Source of the DNA: Intestinimonas aquisgranensis
GTDB taxonomy: Bacteria > Bacillota > Clostridia > Oscillospirales > Oscillospiraceae
Direction of reading: 5' to 3'
NCBI GenBank assembly: GCA_020687605.1
Contig: JAJEQY010000008.1
Coordinates: 9,585 to 73,584 of the forward strand
DNA length: 64,000 nt
A program made the position numbers and the translations under genes. How positions within the stretch are numbered: the stretch's first letter is position 1; every line of letters begins with the position of its first letter. The notes under the pieces are model-generated. The model was not told the origin of the DNA and searched no databases. It saw only the letters and a program-made list of their open reading frames with translations. Shown here one piece after another: positions 33,098-41,769 of this stretch.

Positions 33098-34654
33098 ATG
33101 GCAACCAAGAAAAAAGAATTGCTGGAGCAGGAAAATACCGCACCAGAGACCACGGTTACCGTGGAGAACGCTCCGCCCCCTGATGAAGCGCAGGCTGATA
33201 TGGCGGCACCCGCTGATGGCGGCGATTTGAATGAGCTGCTGGCCTCTATGGACCAGCCGGATGAAGAGGCAGCCACCATTGAGGATGACGGCAGCCTCCC
33301 GGAACTCACCGAAAACGAGATGTTTGGTGAGGCGGATACCGATGCTACGGCGGCAGACGCACTTCCCGGCGATGATGACGCCGCTCTGACAGAGGGCTCT
33401 GACAGTGATGATGGCGAAGGTGCCTCTGCTGTTCCCGCTGACGATGGTGCAGCCGATGTCCCCAGTGAGCCTGTTTCTGGAGCGGCTGAGGAACCGGAAC
33501 CGCCCAAGCCCAAGCGGACCACCCGCAGGAAAAAGACCGCACCGGTCGAAAATACGGCGCTGACGGAAGAAGTTCCCGCAGAAACAGAGTCCCCTGAGCC
33601 GGTGCCTCCCGCTGTGGAAGATGTGCCGCCTGATGGTTTTGAGGCGGCTGCGGCGGAAGATCCTGCCTCTCTGGCCGAACCGCTGGCAGAGGCCGCCCCT
33701 GCTCCCACTTCTACTCCCAGGCGCACCGCCGCTCCCCGCCGCAGTGAGCCTTCAATCCTGACCATCCGCAGCCGGGAAGATGTGGAGACGCAGGAAGACC
33801 GTGAGGACATCATCTGGCATGAGATCCACAACGCCTACCGCACCCGCCGCATCCTCACCGGCAAGCTGGGCGGCATTGAGCAGCTGGACAACCGCAAGAC
33901 GGTGGCTGTGGTGGACTACAAGGGATTCCGCATCATCATCCCCCTGAAAGAAATGATGATCAATCTGGGCCGCAGCCCCTCCGGCCAGGAATACACTGAT
34001 CTGATGCTACGCCAGAACAAGATCCTGGGGAATATGCTGGGCGCCGACATTGACTTTGTGGTGCGGGGCATTGACTCCAAGACCCGCAGCGTGGTAGCCA
34101 GCCGCCGGGAGGCCATGATGCGCAAGCGCCAGACCTTCTATTTCGACCTTGACCCCGATGGGATGTACCGCGTCTACGAGGGCCGGATTGTCCAGGCGAG
34201 GGTCATCGCTGTGGCGGAAAAGGTTGTCCGTGTGGAGGTGTTTGGGGTGGAGTGCTCGATTTTGGCCCGCGACCTTGCCTGGGACTGGATCGGCGACGCT
34301 CATGAGCGGTTTGCTGTGGGCGATGAAGTGCTGGTCCGCATCCTCAGTGTGCGGCGCAACAGTTTGGAAGACCTGGGCATCCGGGCCGACATCAAGAGCA
34401 CTTCGGAAAACACTGACCGGGACAACCTGCAGAAGTGCCGCATCCAGGGCAAGTATGCAGGAAAGGTCACCGATGTTCATAAAGGCGTGGTCTATGTCCG
34501 GCTCGCCAATGGCGTCAATGCGGTAGCCCACTCCTGCTACGACTATCGGATGCCCGGAAAGAAGGATGATGTGTCCTTTGCCGTCACCCGCCTGGATATG
34601 GAGCGTGGCGTGGCCGTGGGCATCATCACGCGGATCATCCGGCAGAACCTGTAA
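33098..34654 (+). CDS. S1-domain-like mobile-element protein
   Basis: The 518-residue protein has a long acidic, Ala/Pro/Glu-rich N-terminus (1-230) with a KPKRTTRRKKTAP basic patch. A C-terminal RNA-binding-like region follows (RIVQARVIAVAEKVVRVEVF, GKVTDVHKGVVYVRLANG), homologous to the protein at 18971-20491, which also follows virD4. AAGGAGGTT precedes ATG 33098. The shared IDSKTRSVVASRREAM and MDQEHNVVAASR-like segments mark the family. Role unknown. Confidence 0.75.
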   Translation: MATKKKELLEQENTAPETTVTVENAPPPDEAQADMAAPADGGDLNELLASMDQPDEEAATIEDDGSLPELTENEMFGEADTDATAADALPGDDDAALTEGSDSDDGEGASAVPADDGAADVPSEPVSGAAEEPEPPKPKRTTRRKKTAPVENTALTEEVPAETESPEPVPPAVEDVPPDGFEAAAAEDPASLAEPLAEAAPAPTSTPRRTAAPRRSEPSILTIRSREDVETQEDREDIIWHEIHNAYRTRRILTGKLGGIEQLDNRKTVAVVDYKGFRIIIPLKEMMINLGRSPSGQEYTDLMLRQNKILGNMLGADIDFVVRGIDSKTRSVVASRREAMMRKRQTFYFDLDPDGMYRVYEGRIVQARVIAVAEKVVRVEVFGVECSILARDLAWDWIGDAHERFAVGDEVLVRILSVRRNSLEDLGIRADIKSTSENTDRDNLQKCRIQGKYAGKVTDVHKGVVYVRLANGVNAVAHSCYDYRMPGKKDDVSFAVTRLDMERGVAVGIITRIIRQNL

Positions 34655-34664
34655 TGCAAAAGTG

Positions 34665-34706
34665 CCTGGAGAGTAGTAACGAACTGCTCTCCAGGTTTCT
34701 TTTTTG
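34665..34706 (+). terminator. Terminator after the S1-like gene
   Basis: CCTGGAGAG (34665-34673) and CTCTCCAGG (34687-34695) make a 9-bp stem with a partly paired loop. TTTCTTTTTTG follows. It separates the core module from the RloA/RloB cargo. Confidence 0.8.
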
Positions 34707-34791
34707 TCATTATCAGATCCACCACTGTATATCTTTATCACATAGGCTTCCTTCCAAATTCCCATTTCGAATAATTTATTTTGTGTTTGCG

Positions 34792-34820
34792 TTGATTTTT
34801 CACAAAAATCGGTCTATAAT
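34792..34820 (+). promoter_or_regulatory. Sigma-A promoter of the RloA/RloB pair
   Basis: TTGATT (34792-34797) and TATAAT (34815-34820) are 17 bases apart, in an AT-rich stretch. AGGAGGTCACTT and the ATG at 34851 follow. Confidence 0.7.
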
Positions 34821-34850
34821 ATGCAAAAGAAAAGGTTTAGGAGGTCACTT

Positions 34851-36047
34851 ATGCTGATTCAATTTAGTGTGGAGAATTTTCTATCCATCAAAGATAAGGT
34901 TGTATTATCCCTGCTGGCCAGCAAGGATAATGAGCATCCAGAGCATCTTATCATGGATGGAAATAAAAGCTATTTGAAGTCTGCTGTCATTTACGGAGCC
35001 AATGCTTCGGGGAAGTCTAATGTCCTAAACGCGTTCTGGTTCATGGTAAACTATGTGCTGACCTCACATAACCAGCAGCTTCATAAGACCATTGACCGTT
35101 CGCCTTTCAAGTTTGATCCGGAAACGCCAACGCGCCCCAGCAGCTTTGAGGTCATCTTTACCACTGAAGGTATCCGATATGCGTATGGTTTTTCTGCGAC
35201 AGATAAGGCTGTTACAGAAGAATACCTATATTACTATCCCAACGGCAGACAGGCGCTTATTTTTGAGAGAAAAAATACCAAAGATTTTCGTTTTACGGTG
35301 GATATAGATGAACAAAACACGCTCAAGGAGCGCACTTCTGCGAACAAACTCTATTTGTCAGTTGCATCAAACTGGAGTTACTCTAAAGTGATTCCGGTTT
35401 TGGAGTGGTTCGCTTCTTGTCAGATCATCACGAAGAATTCCGTGGCGGACGCTTATGGGCTTGAGGCAGAGCAGCTGAAAGATGATGATTACCGGCGTGT
35501 GATCGCATCTATGCTGCGTGTTGCCGATTTGGGAATACAGGCTTTGCAAATGCGCGATGCAGAGCCTGCTCCTTCGCAGCACGGTGACAGCTTTGCAAAT
35601 ATTGAGGCCATTCACACGGTACAGGATACCAATGGAAATGCATTATCCTATGCGTTAAATATGGCAGAGGAATCTGACGGCACCAACAGTTATTTCAAAC
35701 TGATCGGCGTTGTGAAAAAGGCTTTAGACCAGGGAACGCTTCTTGTGGCTGATGAGATGGACGCACATCTGCATCCTCTATTGACCAGGCATCTGGTATC
35801 CTTGTTTGACAGCACAGAATTCAATCCAAAGGGTGCTCAGTTGATCTTCACATCTCACAGCACCAATCTTCTTGATTTGGATTTGTTGAGAAGAGATCAA
35901 ATTTGGTTCACAGAAAAAGACGAGCAGACAGCAGCCACCGATCTGTTCTCCCTTTACGATTTTTCTGTTCGCAAAGACACTAAAGTAGAAAAGGGTTATT
36001 TGATCGGCCGTTTTGGTGCGATTCCCTTTATCAAGGGAGGGCTGTAA
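34851..36047 (+). CDS. RloA/AbiLi-like AAA ATPase
   Basis: The 398-residue protein has the OLD-like ATPase layout: FSVENFLSIKDKVVLSLLAS, Walker A (IYGANASGKSNVLNAF), Walker B (LLVADEMDAHLHPLL) and the H-loop (LIFTSHSTNLLD). It pairs with the RloB protein that follows within 2 bases. In phage-defence studies such ATPase/RloB pairs (AbiL-like) cause abortive infection. Own promoter, own terminator region and lower GC indicate a cargo insertion in the element. Phage specificity is not predictable. Confidence 0.85.
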   Translation: MLIQFSVENFLSIKDKVVLSLLASKDNEHPEHLIMDGNKSYLKSAVIYGANASGKSNVLNAFWFMVNYVLTSHNQQLHKTIDRSPFKFDPETPTRPSSFEVIFTTEGIRYAYGFSATDKAVTEEYLYYYPNGRQALIFERKNTKDFRFTVDIDEQNTLKERTSANKLYLSVASNWSYSKVIPVLEWFASCQIITKNSVADAYGLEAEQLKDDDYRRVIASMLRVADLGIQALQMRDAEPAPSQHGDSFANIEAIHTVQDTNGNALSYALNMAEESDGTNSYFKLIGVVKKALDQGTLLVADEMDAHLHPLLTRHLVSLFDSTEFNPKGAQLIFTSHSTNLLDLDLLRRDQIWFTEKDEQTAATDLFSLYDFSVRKDTKVEKGYLIGRFGAIPFIKGGL

Positions 36048-36048
36048 A

Positions 36049-36696
36049 ATGGCACGCGGACAAATTGAAAAGCGTGGGCAGCGGCGCAGAAAACTAAAAC
36101 CTGTCATTCTGATTGTGACGGAGGGTTCTCAAACTGAACCGAAATATTTTGAACATTATCGCAGCCGCCAGACCAATATTGACATTCGTGTAGTCGGCAG
36201 CCGCACCAAAGGAGGTGAAACCGATTACCTTGGCCTGATTCGGAAAGCCGTGGAATATCAAAGTAAAAATCAGATTTCTGCATCAAATGGGGATGCGGTG
36301 TGGGTCGTTGCTGACGGTGATGTAAACTATAATAATCCTGATCCTATCGCCGCCAAAGACAACTTACTCTCCAGAGCAAGGAAACTGGCAGATGCAAAGG
36401 GAATTCACATTGCAATCTCGAATCCCTGCTTTGAGTTTTGGTATTTGCTGCATTTTCAGTACACAACAAAATTTTTCAAAGATTACCCTGCAGTGAAGAC
36501 AGCCTTGACCGCCTACCTCTCGGATTATGAAAAAGCCGGCGATGTGTATGCGCAGTTATCTGAACATACAACTGATGCGATCCAGAACGCCAAGCGTGTA
36601 GAACAATACCATATTCAAAATGACTGCAATAAACCGTTTGGGATCGCCGTTAATCCATTCACCGACATCTATCAACTGGTTGAATCACTGCTGTAA
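36049..36696 (+). CDS. RloB-like TOPRIM-type nuclease of defence pair
   Basis: The 215-residue protein has the RloB signature: LIVTEGSQTEPKYFEHYRSR (the acidic metal-binding Glu of TOPRIM-like folds), VWVVADGDVNYN (DxD) and ISNPCFEFWYLLHF. ATG 36049 lies 2 bases after the ATPase stop, so the two are one operon. RloB proteins are proposed RNA/DNA nucleases activated by the partner ATPase. Alternative start GTG 36013 lies inside the upstream gene and is not supported. Confidence 0.85.
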   Translation: MARGQIEKRGQRRRKLKPVILIVTEGSQTEPKYFEHYRSRQTNIDIRVVGSRTKGGETDYLGLIRKAVEYQSKNQISASNGDAVWVVADGDVNYNNPDPIAAKDNLLSRARKLADAKGIHIAISNPCFEFWYLLHFQYTTKFFKDYPAVKTALTAYLSDYEKAGDVYAQLSEHTTDAIQNAKRVEQYHIQNDCNKPFGIAVNPFTDIYQLVESLL

Positions 36697-36961
36697 TTGT
36701 GCGTAGGATTTCTCGTGAGCATCATGCAGACCGTATAGAACTCGTCTCCGTTGCTTCGACAATCACACATTATTTTTAAATAAGATGATGTGTGATTGTC
36801 ATTCCTGCTTTTAACAACACATTGAATTGGCACAGGATTGCCCATACATTGGCGCAGTCCTGCCCTTTCGCCGTAAATCCAAATCTGCTATACTTGGTAC
36901 AGTCAAAACTTTGTAATGCAGCCGTTCCGGTCGGGACGGCTGTTTTCATTTGTAAGTAAAG
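36697..36961. other. Spacer between the defence pair and the Tad locus
   Basis: This 265-base spacer holds a 13-bp inverted repeat (36758-36770 and 36788-36800, GACAATCACACAT) around a 17-base AT-rich loop. It also holds the attenuator-like hairpin at 36919-36946. An open frame on the minus strand has no ribosome site and no family resemblance. No promoter with good spacing was found for the Tad genes here. Confidence 0.4.
36919..36946 (+). terminator. Hairpin with T tract before the Tad locus
   Basis: CAGCCGTTCC pairs with GGGACGGCTG (36919-36942, one G-U pair) and is followed by TTTT. It would end incoming transcripts from the defence pair or attenuate those entering the TadE-like genes. 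Confidence 0.5.
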
Positions 36962-37429
36962 GTGGTGGTTCACATTCATACTTTCCTGCAAAAAGTCCGC
37001 AGGACATTGAAGAGCGAACGGGGCGAGGCCAACTATTTCTCTACGGTGGTGTTCATCTTTATCGCCGTCATCCTGCTGGCCTTTATCATCGACCTGTTCG
37101 GCATCATCTCCACAAAACAGGAGTTAGACCATGCGGCAGATCAGATGGTCAAGCAGATCCAGCTGTCCGGCGGCATCAACAGCGAGACCGACTCGCTCTT
37201 TGACTTCCTGTGCTCGGAGATCGAGGGCGCGGAGAATATCACATACTCCATCGACGCCACATACAAGACGCCTACGCCGTCCGGGATGTCCCGGGCCATC
37301 CAGCTGGGGACGCCCTTCTACATCACCATTGAGGGCGAGGCCAAGCTGGGCGGCTTCTGGAACCTGGATCTGGTCAACATCACGGTGGTGGCACGCGGCT
37401 CCGGCGTCAGCGAGCACTACTGGAAGTGA
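36962..37429 (+). CDS. TadE-like minor pilin protein
   Basis: The 155-residue protein has the class III prepilin pattern: a basic start (LKSERGEANYFSTVVF), the hydrophobic TM helix IFIAVILLAFIIDLFGI and an extracellular domain. TadE/TadF proteins are processed by the prepilin peptidase (CpaA at 40339) and support Flp pili. Start GTG 36962 is weakly supported. It begins the Tad locus that continues to 47911. Confidence 0.7.
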   Translation: MVVHIHTFLQKVRRTLKSERGEANYFSTVVFIFIAVILLAFIIDLFGIISTKQELDHAADQMVKQIQLSGGINSETDSLFDFLCSEIEGAENITYSIDATYKTPTPSGMSRAIQLGTPFYITIEGEAKLGGFWNLDLVNITVVARGSGVSEHYWK

Positions 37430-37437
37430 GGTGGCCT

Positions 37438-37938
37438 ATGAAGCGTTTTCTTTCACGGCTGCGCCGGCCGCTTTGCAACGAGCGGGGCGAGATCACTTTC
37501 TTTGCCTGCTTTTTTGTAGTCGGGGTCGTCATGCTCATCTCTTTCCTGCTTCTGTACGCCTCGGTGCGGATCACCTGCATCAACATCCGCAACGGCGCCA
37601 AAATGGAGCTGAACAACCTGAGCGCCACCATCTATGCGGACACCTACCGCTCCCAGCGGGAAACCAACTTCGGGGAATACCTGCGCACCCTCTATTCCAG
37701 CAATGACTATACGGAAATGCTGGAGGCCACTGTCGCCGGCGGCCTGGCGGAGAAGATCCCGCTTTCCACCGAGGACTATGAGGTATCCGACATCAGCCTG
37801 GAGTTCAATGTGGTGGGCGACCGGGTGGAATATGTTTTCTATTGTGATGTAGATTTTTACATCCGAATGTTCGGCCACAGCTACCCCACCATCACACAGC
37901 GGGTGGAGCTGACCGGCTACCACAACACCAAATTTTAG
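37438..37938 (+). CDS. TadE-like minor pilin protein
   Basis: The ~166-residue protein has a similar architecture: a basic N-terminus with ERGEITFFACFF, a hydrophobic helix VVGVVMLISFLLLYASV and an extracellular domain with AEKIPLSTEDYEVS. GAGGTGG precedes ATG 37438, 8 bases after the previous stop. It is likely co-processed and assembled with the neighbouring protein. Confidence 0.75.
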   Translation: MKRFLSRLRRPLCNERGEITFFACFFVVGVVMLISFLLLYASVRITCINIRNGAKMELNNLSATIYADTYRSQRETNFGEYLRTLYSSNDYTEMLEATVAGGLAEKIPLSTEDYEVSDISLEFNVVGDRVEYVFYCDVDFYIRMFGHSYPTITQRVELTGYHNTKF

Positions 37939-38010
37939 CGGCGCTGTTGAAATTCCAGTCAGCTCCGCAGTATAGGCTTTATATAACAGCAAAAAGGAGT
38001 GTGGACACAC

Positions 38011-38586
38011 ATGAAGAAGTTTTTCCAATCCAAAGGCTTTATTGTTTCGGCCCTGGCTGTCCTCTGCGTCGCCATCCTGGGCGTCTGCTGGTTCGTGAGC
38101 CGGGACCGCACGGATGAATTCCGTCCGGATGAATCTCCTCCCAGCAGTACCAGCAGCGACTGGTCGGATGGCGGTGTGCAGTCTGGCGACGGAGGCGGGG
38201 GCGCAGATGCCTATGCGCCCGGTCAGTCTTCCAGCGCCGAAGAGGAATATCCCAAGGTGACCTCAGAATCTGAGGGCGAGGTTGAAATCGACTTTACCGA
38301 TACGGAAAAGCCGGAAGAAACGCCTCCCCCTGTGCCGGAAGGCAAGACGGAGATCGAAGATCCCGGCGAAGAGCATGAGGTCAATCCCGACCCGGCAGTA
38401 CCGGAAGTCACCGCCCCTCCCGCAGAGGAATCCACTTCCAGCAATGAGCCGGCCCCTGGCTCCAGCAATGGCAGCGGCGCCGTTTACGACCCGGTGTTTG
38501 GCTGGGTAGTCCCCGGCGATGTGCAGCAGTCCACCGGCGACAGCGACGGTGACCTGAACAAGCAGGTCGGCAACATGGGCGGCTGA
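38011..38586 (+). CDS. Membrane-anchored Ser/Pro/Glu-rich protein
   Basis: The 191-residue protein has a single N-terminal transmembrane anchor (GFIVSALAVLCVAILGVCWF, residues 9-28) and a long disordered, acidic Ser/Pro-rich extracellular part. It then has DPVFGWVVPGDVQQST near the C-terminus. It resembles mobile-element envelope spacers, with no enzyme motif. AAAGGAG lies before ATG 38011. Confidence 0.65.
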   Translation: MKKFFQSKGFIVSALAVLCVAILGVCWFVSRDRTDEFRPDESPPSSTSSDWSDGGVQSGDGGGGADAYAPGQSSSAEEEYPKVTSESEGEVEIDFTDTEKPEETPPPVPEGKTEIEDPGEEHEVNPDPAVPEVTAPPAEESTSSNEPAPGSSNGSGAVYDPVFGWVVPGDVQQSTGDSDGDLNKQVGNMGG

Positions 38587-38614
38587 CCACCTACAACTGA
38601 ATATGGACCTAAAG

Positions 38615-38650
38615 GGCCGTCACAGGATTGTGGCGGCCTTCTTATTTTCA
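38615..38650 (+). terminator. Terminator or attenuator inside the Tad locus
   Basis: GGCCGTCACA pairs with TGTGGCGGCC (38615-38638, one G-U pair). TTCTTATTTT follows. Confidence 0.6.
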
Positions 38651-38666
38651 AGAAGAACGGAGCGTG

Positions 38667-40367
38667 ATGTATTTGAAACGACTTCTCGCCCTCTTATGCA
38701 GCCTCGCCCTGGTGTTCTGTCTCGTCCCTTCCACGGCATTTGCATCAGGAGGCAACGGGAACATTGACGGTGGCGGCGGCGGGATGGGGCAAGGCACATC
38801 CTCAAACTTCTGGAATCCCGGCAACGATGGCGTGCGTATCACGGTTGTAGACGCAGCAAGCGGTGCTGCCGTGTCCTCACCGCTGGACTTTTCCAACCGG
38901 ACGCAGAAAAGCAGCATCCTTCATTTTGGCAAAGTCAACAAACTGCAGTACCTGAGCGGCACTGGCCTCTCCCTCCAGTCCGGGGTGGCCTATTCCTGCA
39001 TCAAGCCCGCGCAGTCCATGCCCACCATCGTCAGCAGCAAGGGCCAGAGCAACATTGACGCCATCAAGCGGTACTTCTGCTCGGAATATGCCTGCATGAT
39101 GGTCGCCCAGGCTGCGGGTGTGGACTATGAGCGGATGATCGCTGGAGAATATAAGCTGCTGATCGAGCCCATCGCCTACTTTACCCACAACGGCCAATAT
39201 TACTGCATGACGGCCACCGAGGCCGGCCTTTACGATCAGATGTCCGGCGGCAACCTGCGCCGGACCATGACCTCGCTGACCCATAAGAACCTGCCGCTGG
39301 CAATGTTTCTGGAGTTCAGCGACCTTGGTATTTCCGCCTGGACCGGCAACACCACCGGGACGCAGAACAATTCCGACATCATCAATACACTGGGCGTCGG
39401 CATCGTCTGGTTTGATGAAGCCCCGCCCGAGGGGGATATTGAAGCCCCCGATGTGGAGTACCGGGTGGATACCGATGTCATTACCTCTGTCACCCTGCGG
39501 ACGGATACCGACCTGACGCCGGATAATCCCGCTTCGGTGACCTTCCACATCCTCGGCACCACCTACCGGGTCAACAATGTGGTGATCCCCGCCGGCGACA
39601 GCCAGGTGGTCTGGGTCAAGTGGCATACCCCCACCACACCGCAGACAGTCACCATCACGGTATCCGTCAGCGGCGCCTATACCGCCCAGGATACCTTTGT
39701 GGCAGAAATCGTGGACCTGAACGAACATATCCCGCCTGACCCGGTGGCCACAGACACCAATCCCACCTATACTGTGCCGTCCCTGCCCAATGAAACGCAG
39801 AAACTCACGGCCAACTGGGGCGTCTGGAGCTGCTACTGGGTACCGGTATGGGTGTGGTGTGATCACGGCGAAGACGGCGGGCACTGGGTGGATGAAGGCT
39901 ACTGGGAATATGAGTACACCGGCTATTCTGCCTCCATCAGCGGCGTTATGTCCCTGATGCCGGACGATATTGTGCCGACGGCCTCCGGAAAATCCATGAA
40001 GAGCGGGTACGGCGTCAAGCAGGATGTGACCGCCACGCTCTCCACCGACGCGCCCACCAGCCACATCACCCATCCGCAGACGGCCTTTTCGGTGTTCCCG
40101 GAGTTCCAGTATGAAACCTATCTCCGCCTGCTGCAGCGAGTGTCCAGCGGCCGGAGCGCCAAATTCACCTTCCAGCCCAATGAGTTCTCGACTTACAGCC
40201 GGGAAGTGCATTTTACCCCCATCTGGTTCCCGGATGCGACAAACTACACCGTCTTCACCCAGGTCTGGGATACCTGGACGCCGGACGGGATGCTGAGTAT
40301 CAACCTGAATGACTATGTTTCCATTGACGGGAGCCTCTATGATGACTGGTACACCAATCGAGAGTAA
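38667..40367 (+). CDS. Large secreted protein of the Tad locus
   Basis: The 566-residue protein has a signal peptide (KRLLALLCSLALVFCLVPSTAFA). Beta-rich extracellular domains follow (TVTITVSVSGAYTAQDTFVA; ANWGVWSCYWVPVWVWCDHG with a Cys pair and Trp/His cluster). It may be an adhesin or pilus-associated surface protein; I cannot name the family. It lies just before cpaA, overlapping it by 29 bases, so the cluster is tightly packed. Confidence 0.65.
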   Translation: MYLKRLLALLCSLALVFCLVPSTAFASGGNGNIDGGGGGMGQGTSSNFWNPGNDGVRITVVDAASGAAVSSPLDFSNRTQKSSILHFGKVNKLQYLSGTGLSLQSGVAYSCIKPAQSMPTIVSSKGQSNIDAIKRYFCSEYACMMVAQAAGVDYERMIAGEYKLLIEPIAYFTHNGQYYCMTATEAGLYDQMSGGNLRRTMTSLTHKNLPLAMFLEFSDLGISAWTGNTTGTQNNSDIINTLGVGIVWFDEAPPEGDIEAPDVEYRVDTDVITSVTLRTDTDLTPDNPASVTFHILGTTYRVNNVVIPAGDSQVVWVKWHTPTTPQTVTITVSVSGAYTAQDTFVAEIVDLNEHIPPDPVATDTNPTYTVPSLPNETQKLTANWGVWSCYWVPVWVWCDHGEDGGHWVDEGYWEYEYTGYSASISGVMSLMPDDIVPTASGKSMKSGYGVKQDVTATLSTDAPTSHITHPQTAFSVFPEFQYETYLRLLQRVSSGRSAKFTFQPNEFSTYSREVHFTPIWFPDATNYTVFTQVWDTWTPDGMLSINLNDYVSIDGSLYDDWYTNRE

Positions 40368-40848
40368 TGTGTGGATGGCATACCTGCTCACTGTTTTTCT
40401 GGTGGTGACGGGTTTTGCCGTCTACGACATCCTATACAGGCGGGTGCCCGACCGGGCGCTCGTCTTTTTTATCCCCCTGGCCGCGCTGGCCCCGCTGATC
40501 CAGGTCTACTTCATTCTGGAGTATGACCGGACGCCCATTTTCATCTGGCCTGTTGTGACCGAGGCGCTGATGGGCGCGTTGCTTGGCTTCTGCATCCCGC
40601 TGGCCGCTGCTATGGCGACCGGCGGCAGCGGCATGGGCGGCGGGGATATCAAATTCTGCGGGGTACTGGGTCTGGTCTATGGTCCCTCCGGCATGGCCCT
40701 GGTATTTTTGGTAGCCGCCGGCTTCGCCATGCCGGTGGTGCTGCTGTTCCGGCGGCTCTTGCGGGACAAACAGCCCACCGCGATCCCGTTTTTACCTTTT
40801 CTGGCCTGCGGCTGCTCTGTGGCGACGCTGGCTGAACTATTTTTATGA
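40339..40848 (+). CDS. Prepilin peptidase (CpaA/TadV-like)
   Basis: The ~169-residue integral membrane protein has the A24 aspartic peptidase pair: Asp in AVYDILYRRVPDRAL and in GGGDIKFCGVLGL, near GxGD. It has about five hydrophobic segments. It cleaves the leader of Flp-type prepilins. ATG 40339 overlaps the secreted-protein gene by 29 bases and follows GGGAG. It processes the pilin at 47681 and the TadE-like proteins. Confidence 0.8.
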   Translation: MMTGTPIESNVWMAYLLTVFLVVTGFAVYDILYRRVPDRALVFFIPLAALAPLIQVYFILEYDRTPIFIWPVVTEALMGALLGFCIPLAAAMATGGSGMGGGDIKFCGVLGLVYGPSGMALVFLVAAGFAMPVVLLFRRLLRDKQPTAIPFLPFLACGCSVATLAELFL

Positions 40849-40862
40849 CAGGAGAGATGCTT

Positions 40863-41735
40863 ATGAAACTCAACAACCGATTTATCTTCGGCATTCTGTC
40901 CCTGGTTCTGGCGGCGGTCATCGCATTTGTGGCACTGCCCACCATTGCCCGGCAGACCAACGGCAAGACGGAGATCGTCCGCATCACCCAGCCGGTGCTG
41001 AAAGGCGAAACAATCACCAGCGACAACGCCGAAGTCGTAGAAGTGGGCGGGTACAACCTCCCTTCCAATGTGGCCCACAGCATGGATGATGTGGAGGGAC
41101 TGTATGTTACCGCTGATTTGGCAGAGGGCGACTATATCCTTACCAGCAAGGTCAGTACCGTCCCTGTTTCCTCGGATGTGGCGCTCAACGACATCCCCTC
41201 CGGCAAGGTCGCCATCTCGCTGACTGTGAAAACGCTGGCCTCCGGCCTGTCGGATAAGCTGCAGCCGGGCGACATCATCCGCATTTATCACTTCCTGGAG
41301 ACGGCGGAAGAGGTGCCGGAGCTGCGCTTTGTCAAGGTGCTGTCGGTCACCGACTCTGACGGTATCAATGTGGACAACACCAAGGAGCCTACCGAGGACG
41401 AAGAGCCGCAGCAGTCTGCCACCATCACTGTGCTGGCAAGCCCGGAGCAGGCCCGTATCATTACTGAGATGGAAAATGACGGCGTGGCCCATGTGGCGCT
41501 GATCTCCCGCAACAACGACCAGCTGGCCGAGGAACTGCTGGCCGAGCAGGACAAGACGCTTCAGGAGATCTACTTCCCCGAAACACTGGTTGAGGAAAAT
41601 GCTGAAAGCCAGGATGGTGGAGAAGCCGCTGAAGGCGCCGCAGATGGCGAGTCCACAGGCGAGACCGGCTCCGATGGGGCGGAAGGCGGTACGGAAACAA
41701 CTCCTGCGGACAGCATCCCGGAAGACGGCGAATAA
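40863..41735 (+). CDS. CpaB-like SAF-domain protein
   Basis: The 290-residue protein has an N-terminal membrane anchor (FIFGILSLVLAAVIAFVALP) and a SAF domain (ITQPVLKGETITSDNAEVV and KVAISLTVKTLASGLSDKLQ). A disordered acidic Gly/Ser-rich C-terminus follows. CpaB aids Flp pilus assembly. Ribosome site AGGAGAG precedes ATG 40863. Confidence 0.75.
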   Translation: MKLNNRFIFGILSLVLAAVIAFVALPTIARQTNGKTEIVRITQPVLKGETITSDNAEVVEVGGYNLPSNVAHSMDDVEGLYVTADLAEGDYILTSKVSTVPVSSDVALNDIPSGKVAISLTVKTLASGLSDKLQPGDIIRIYHFLETAEEVPELRFVKVLSVTDSDGINVDNTKEPTEDEEPQQSATITVLASPEQARIITEMENDGVAHVALISRNNDQLAEELLAEQDKTLQEIYFPETLVEENAESQDGGEAAEGAADGESTGETGSDGAEGGTETTPADSIPEDGE

Positions 41736-41739
41736 AAAT

Positions 41740-41763
41740 GGGCGGTGAACAGATTCACCGCCC
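41740..41763. terminator. Bidirectional terminator between cpaB and the inserted ATPase
   Basis: GGGCGGTGAA (41740-41749) and TTCACCGCCC (41754-41763) make a perfect 10-bp stem with a 4-base loop. ATTTTTATT lies on the minus strand and GTTTCC on the plus strand. Confidence 0.7.
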
Positions 41764-41769
41764 GTTTCC

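Noticed and set aside
36776..36991. 71-aa minus-strand frame before the Tad locus
   Set aside because: No ribosome site or recognisable domain; it overlaps the hairpins at 36758-36800 and 36919-36946.
38877..40391. 504-aa minus-strand frame opposite the secreted protein
   Set aside because: Antisense shadow; the plus-strand gene has a signal peptide and ribosome site.
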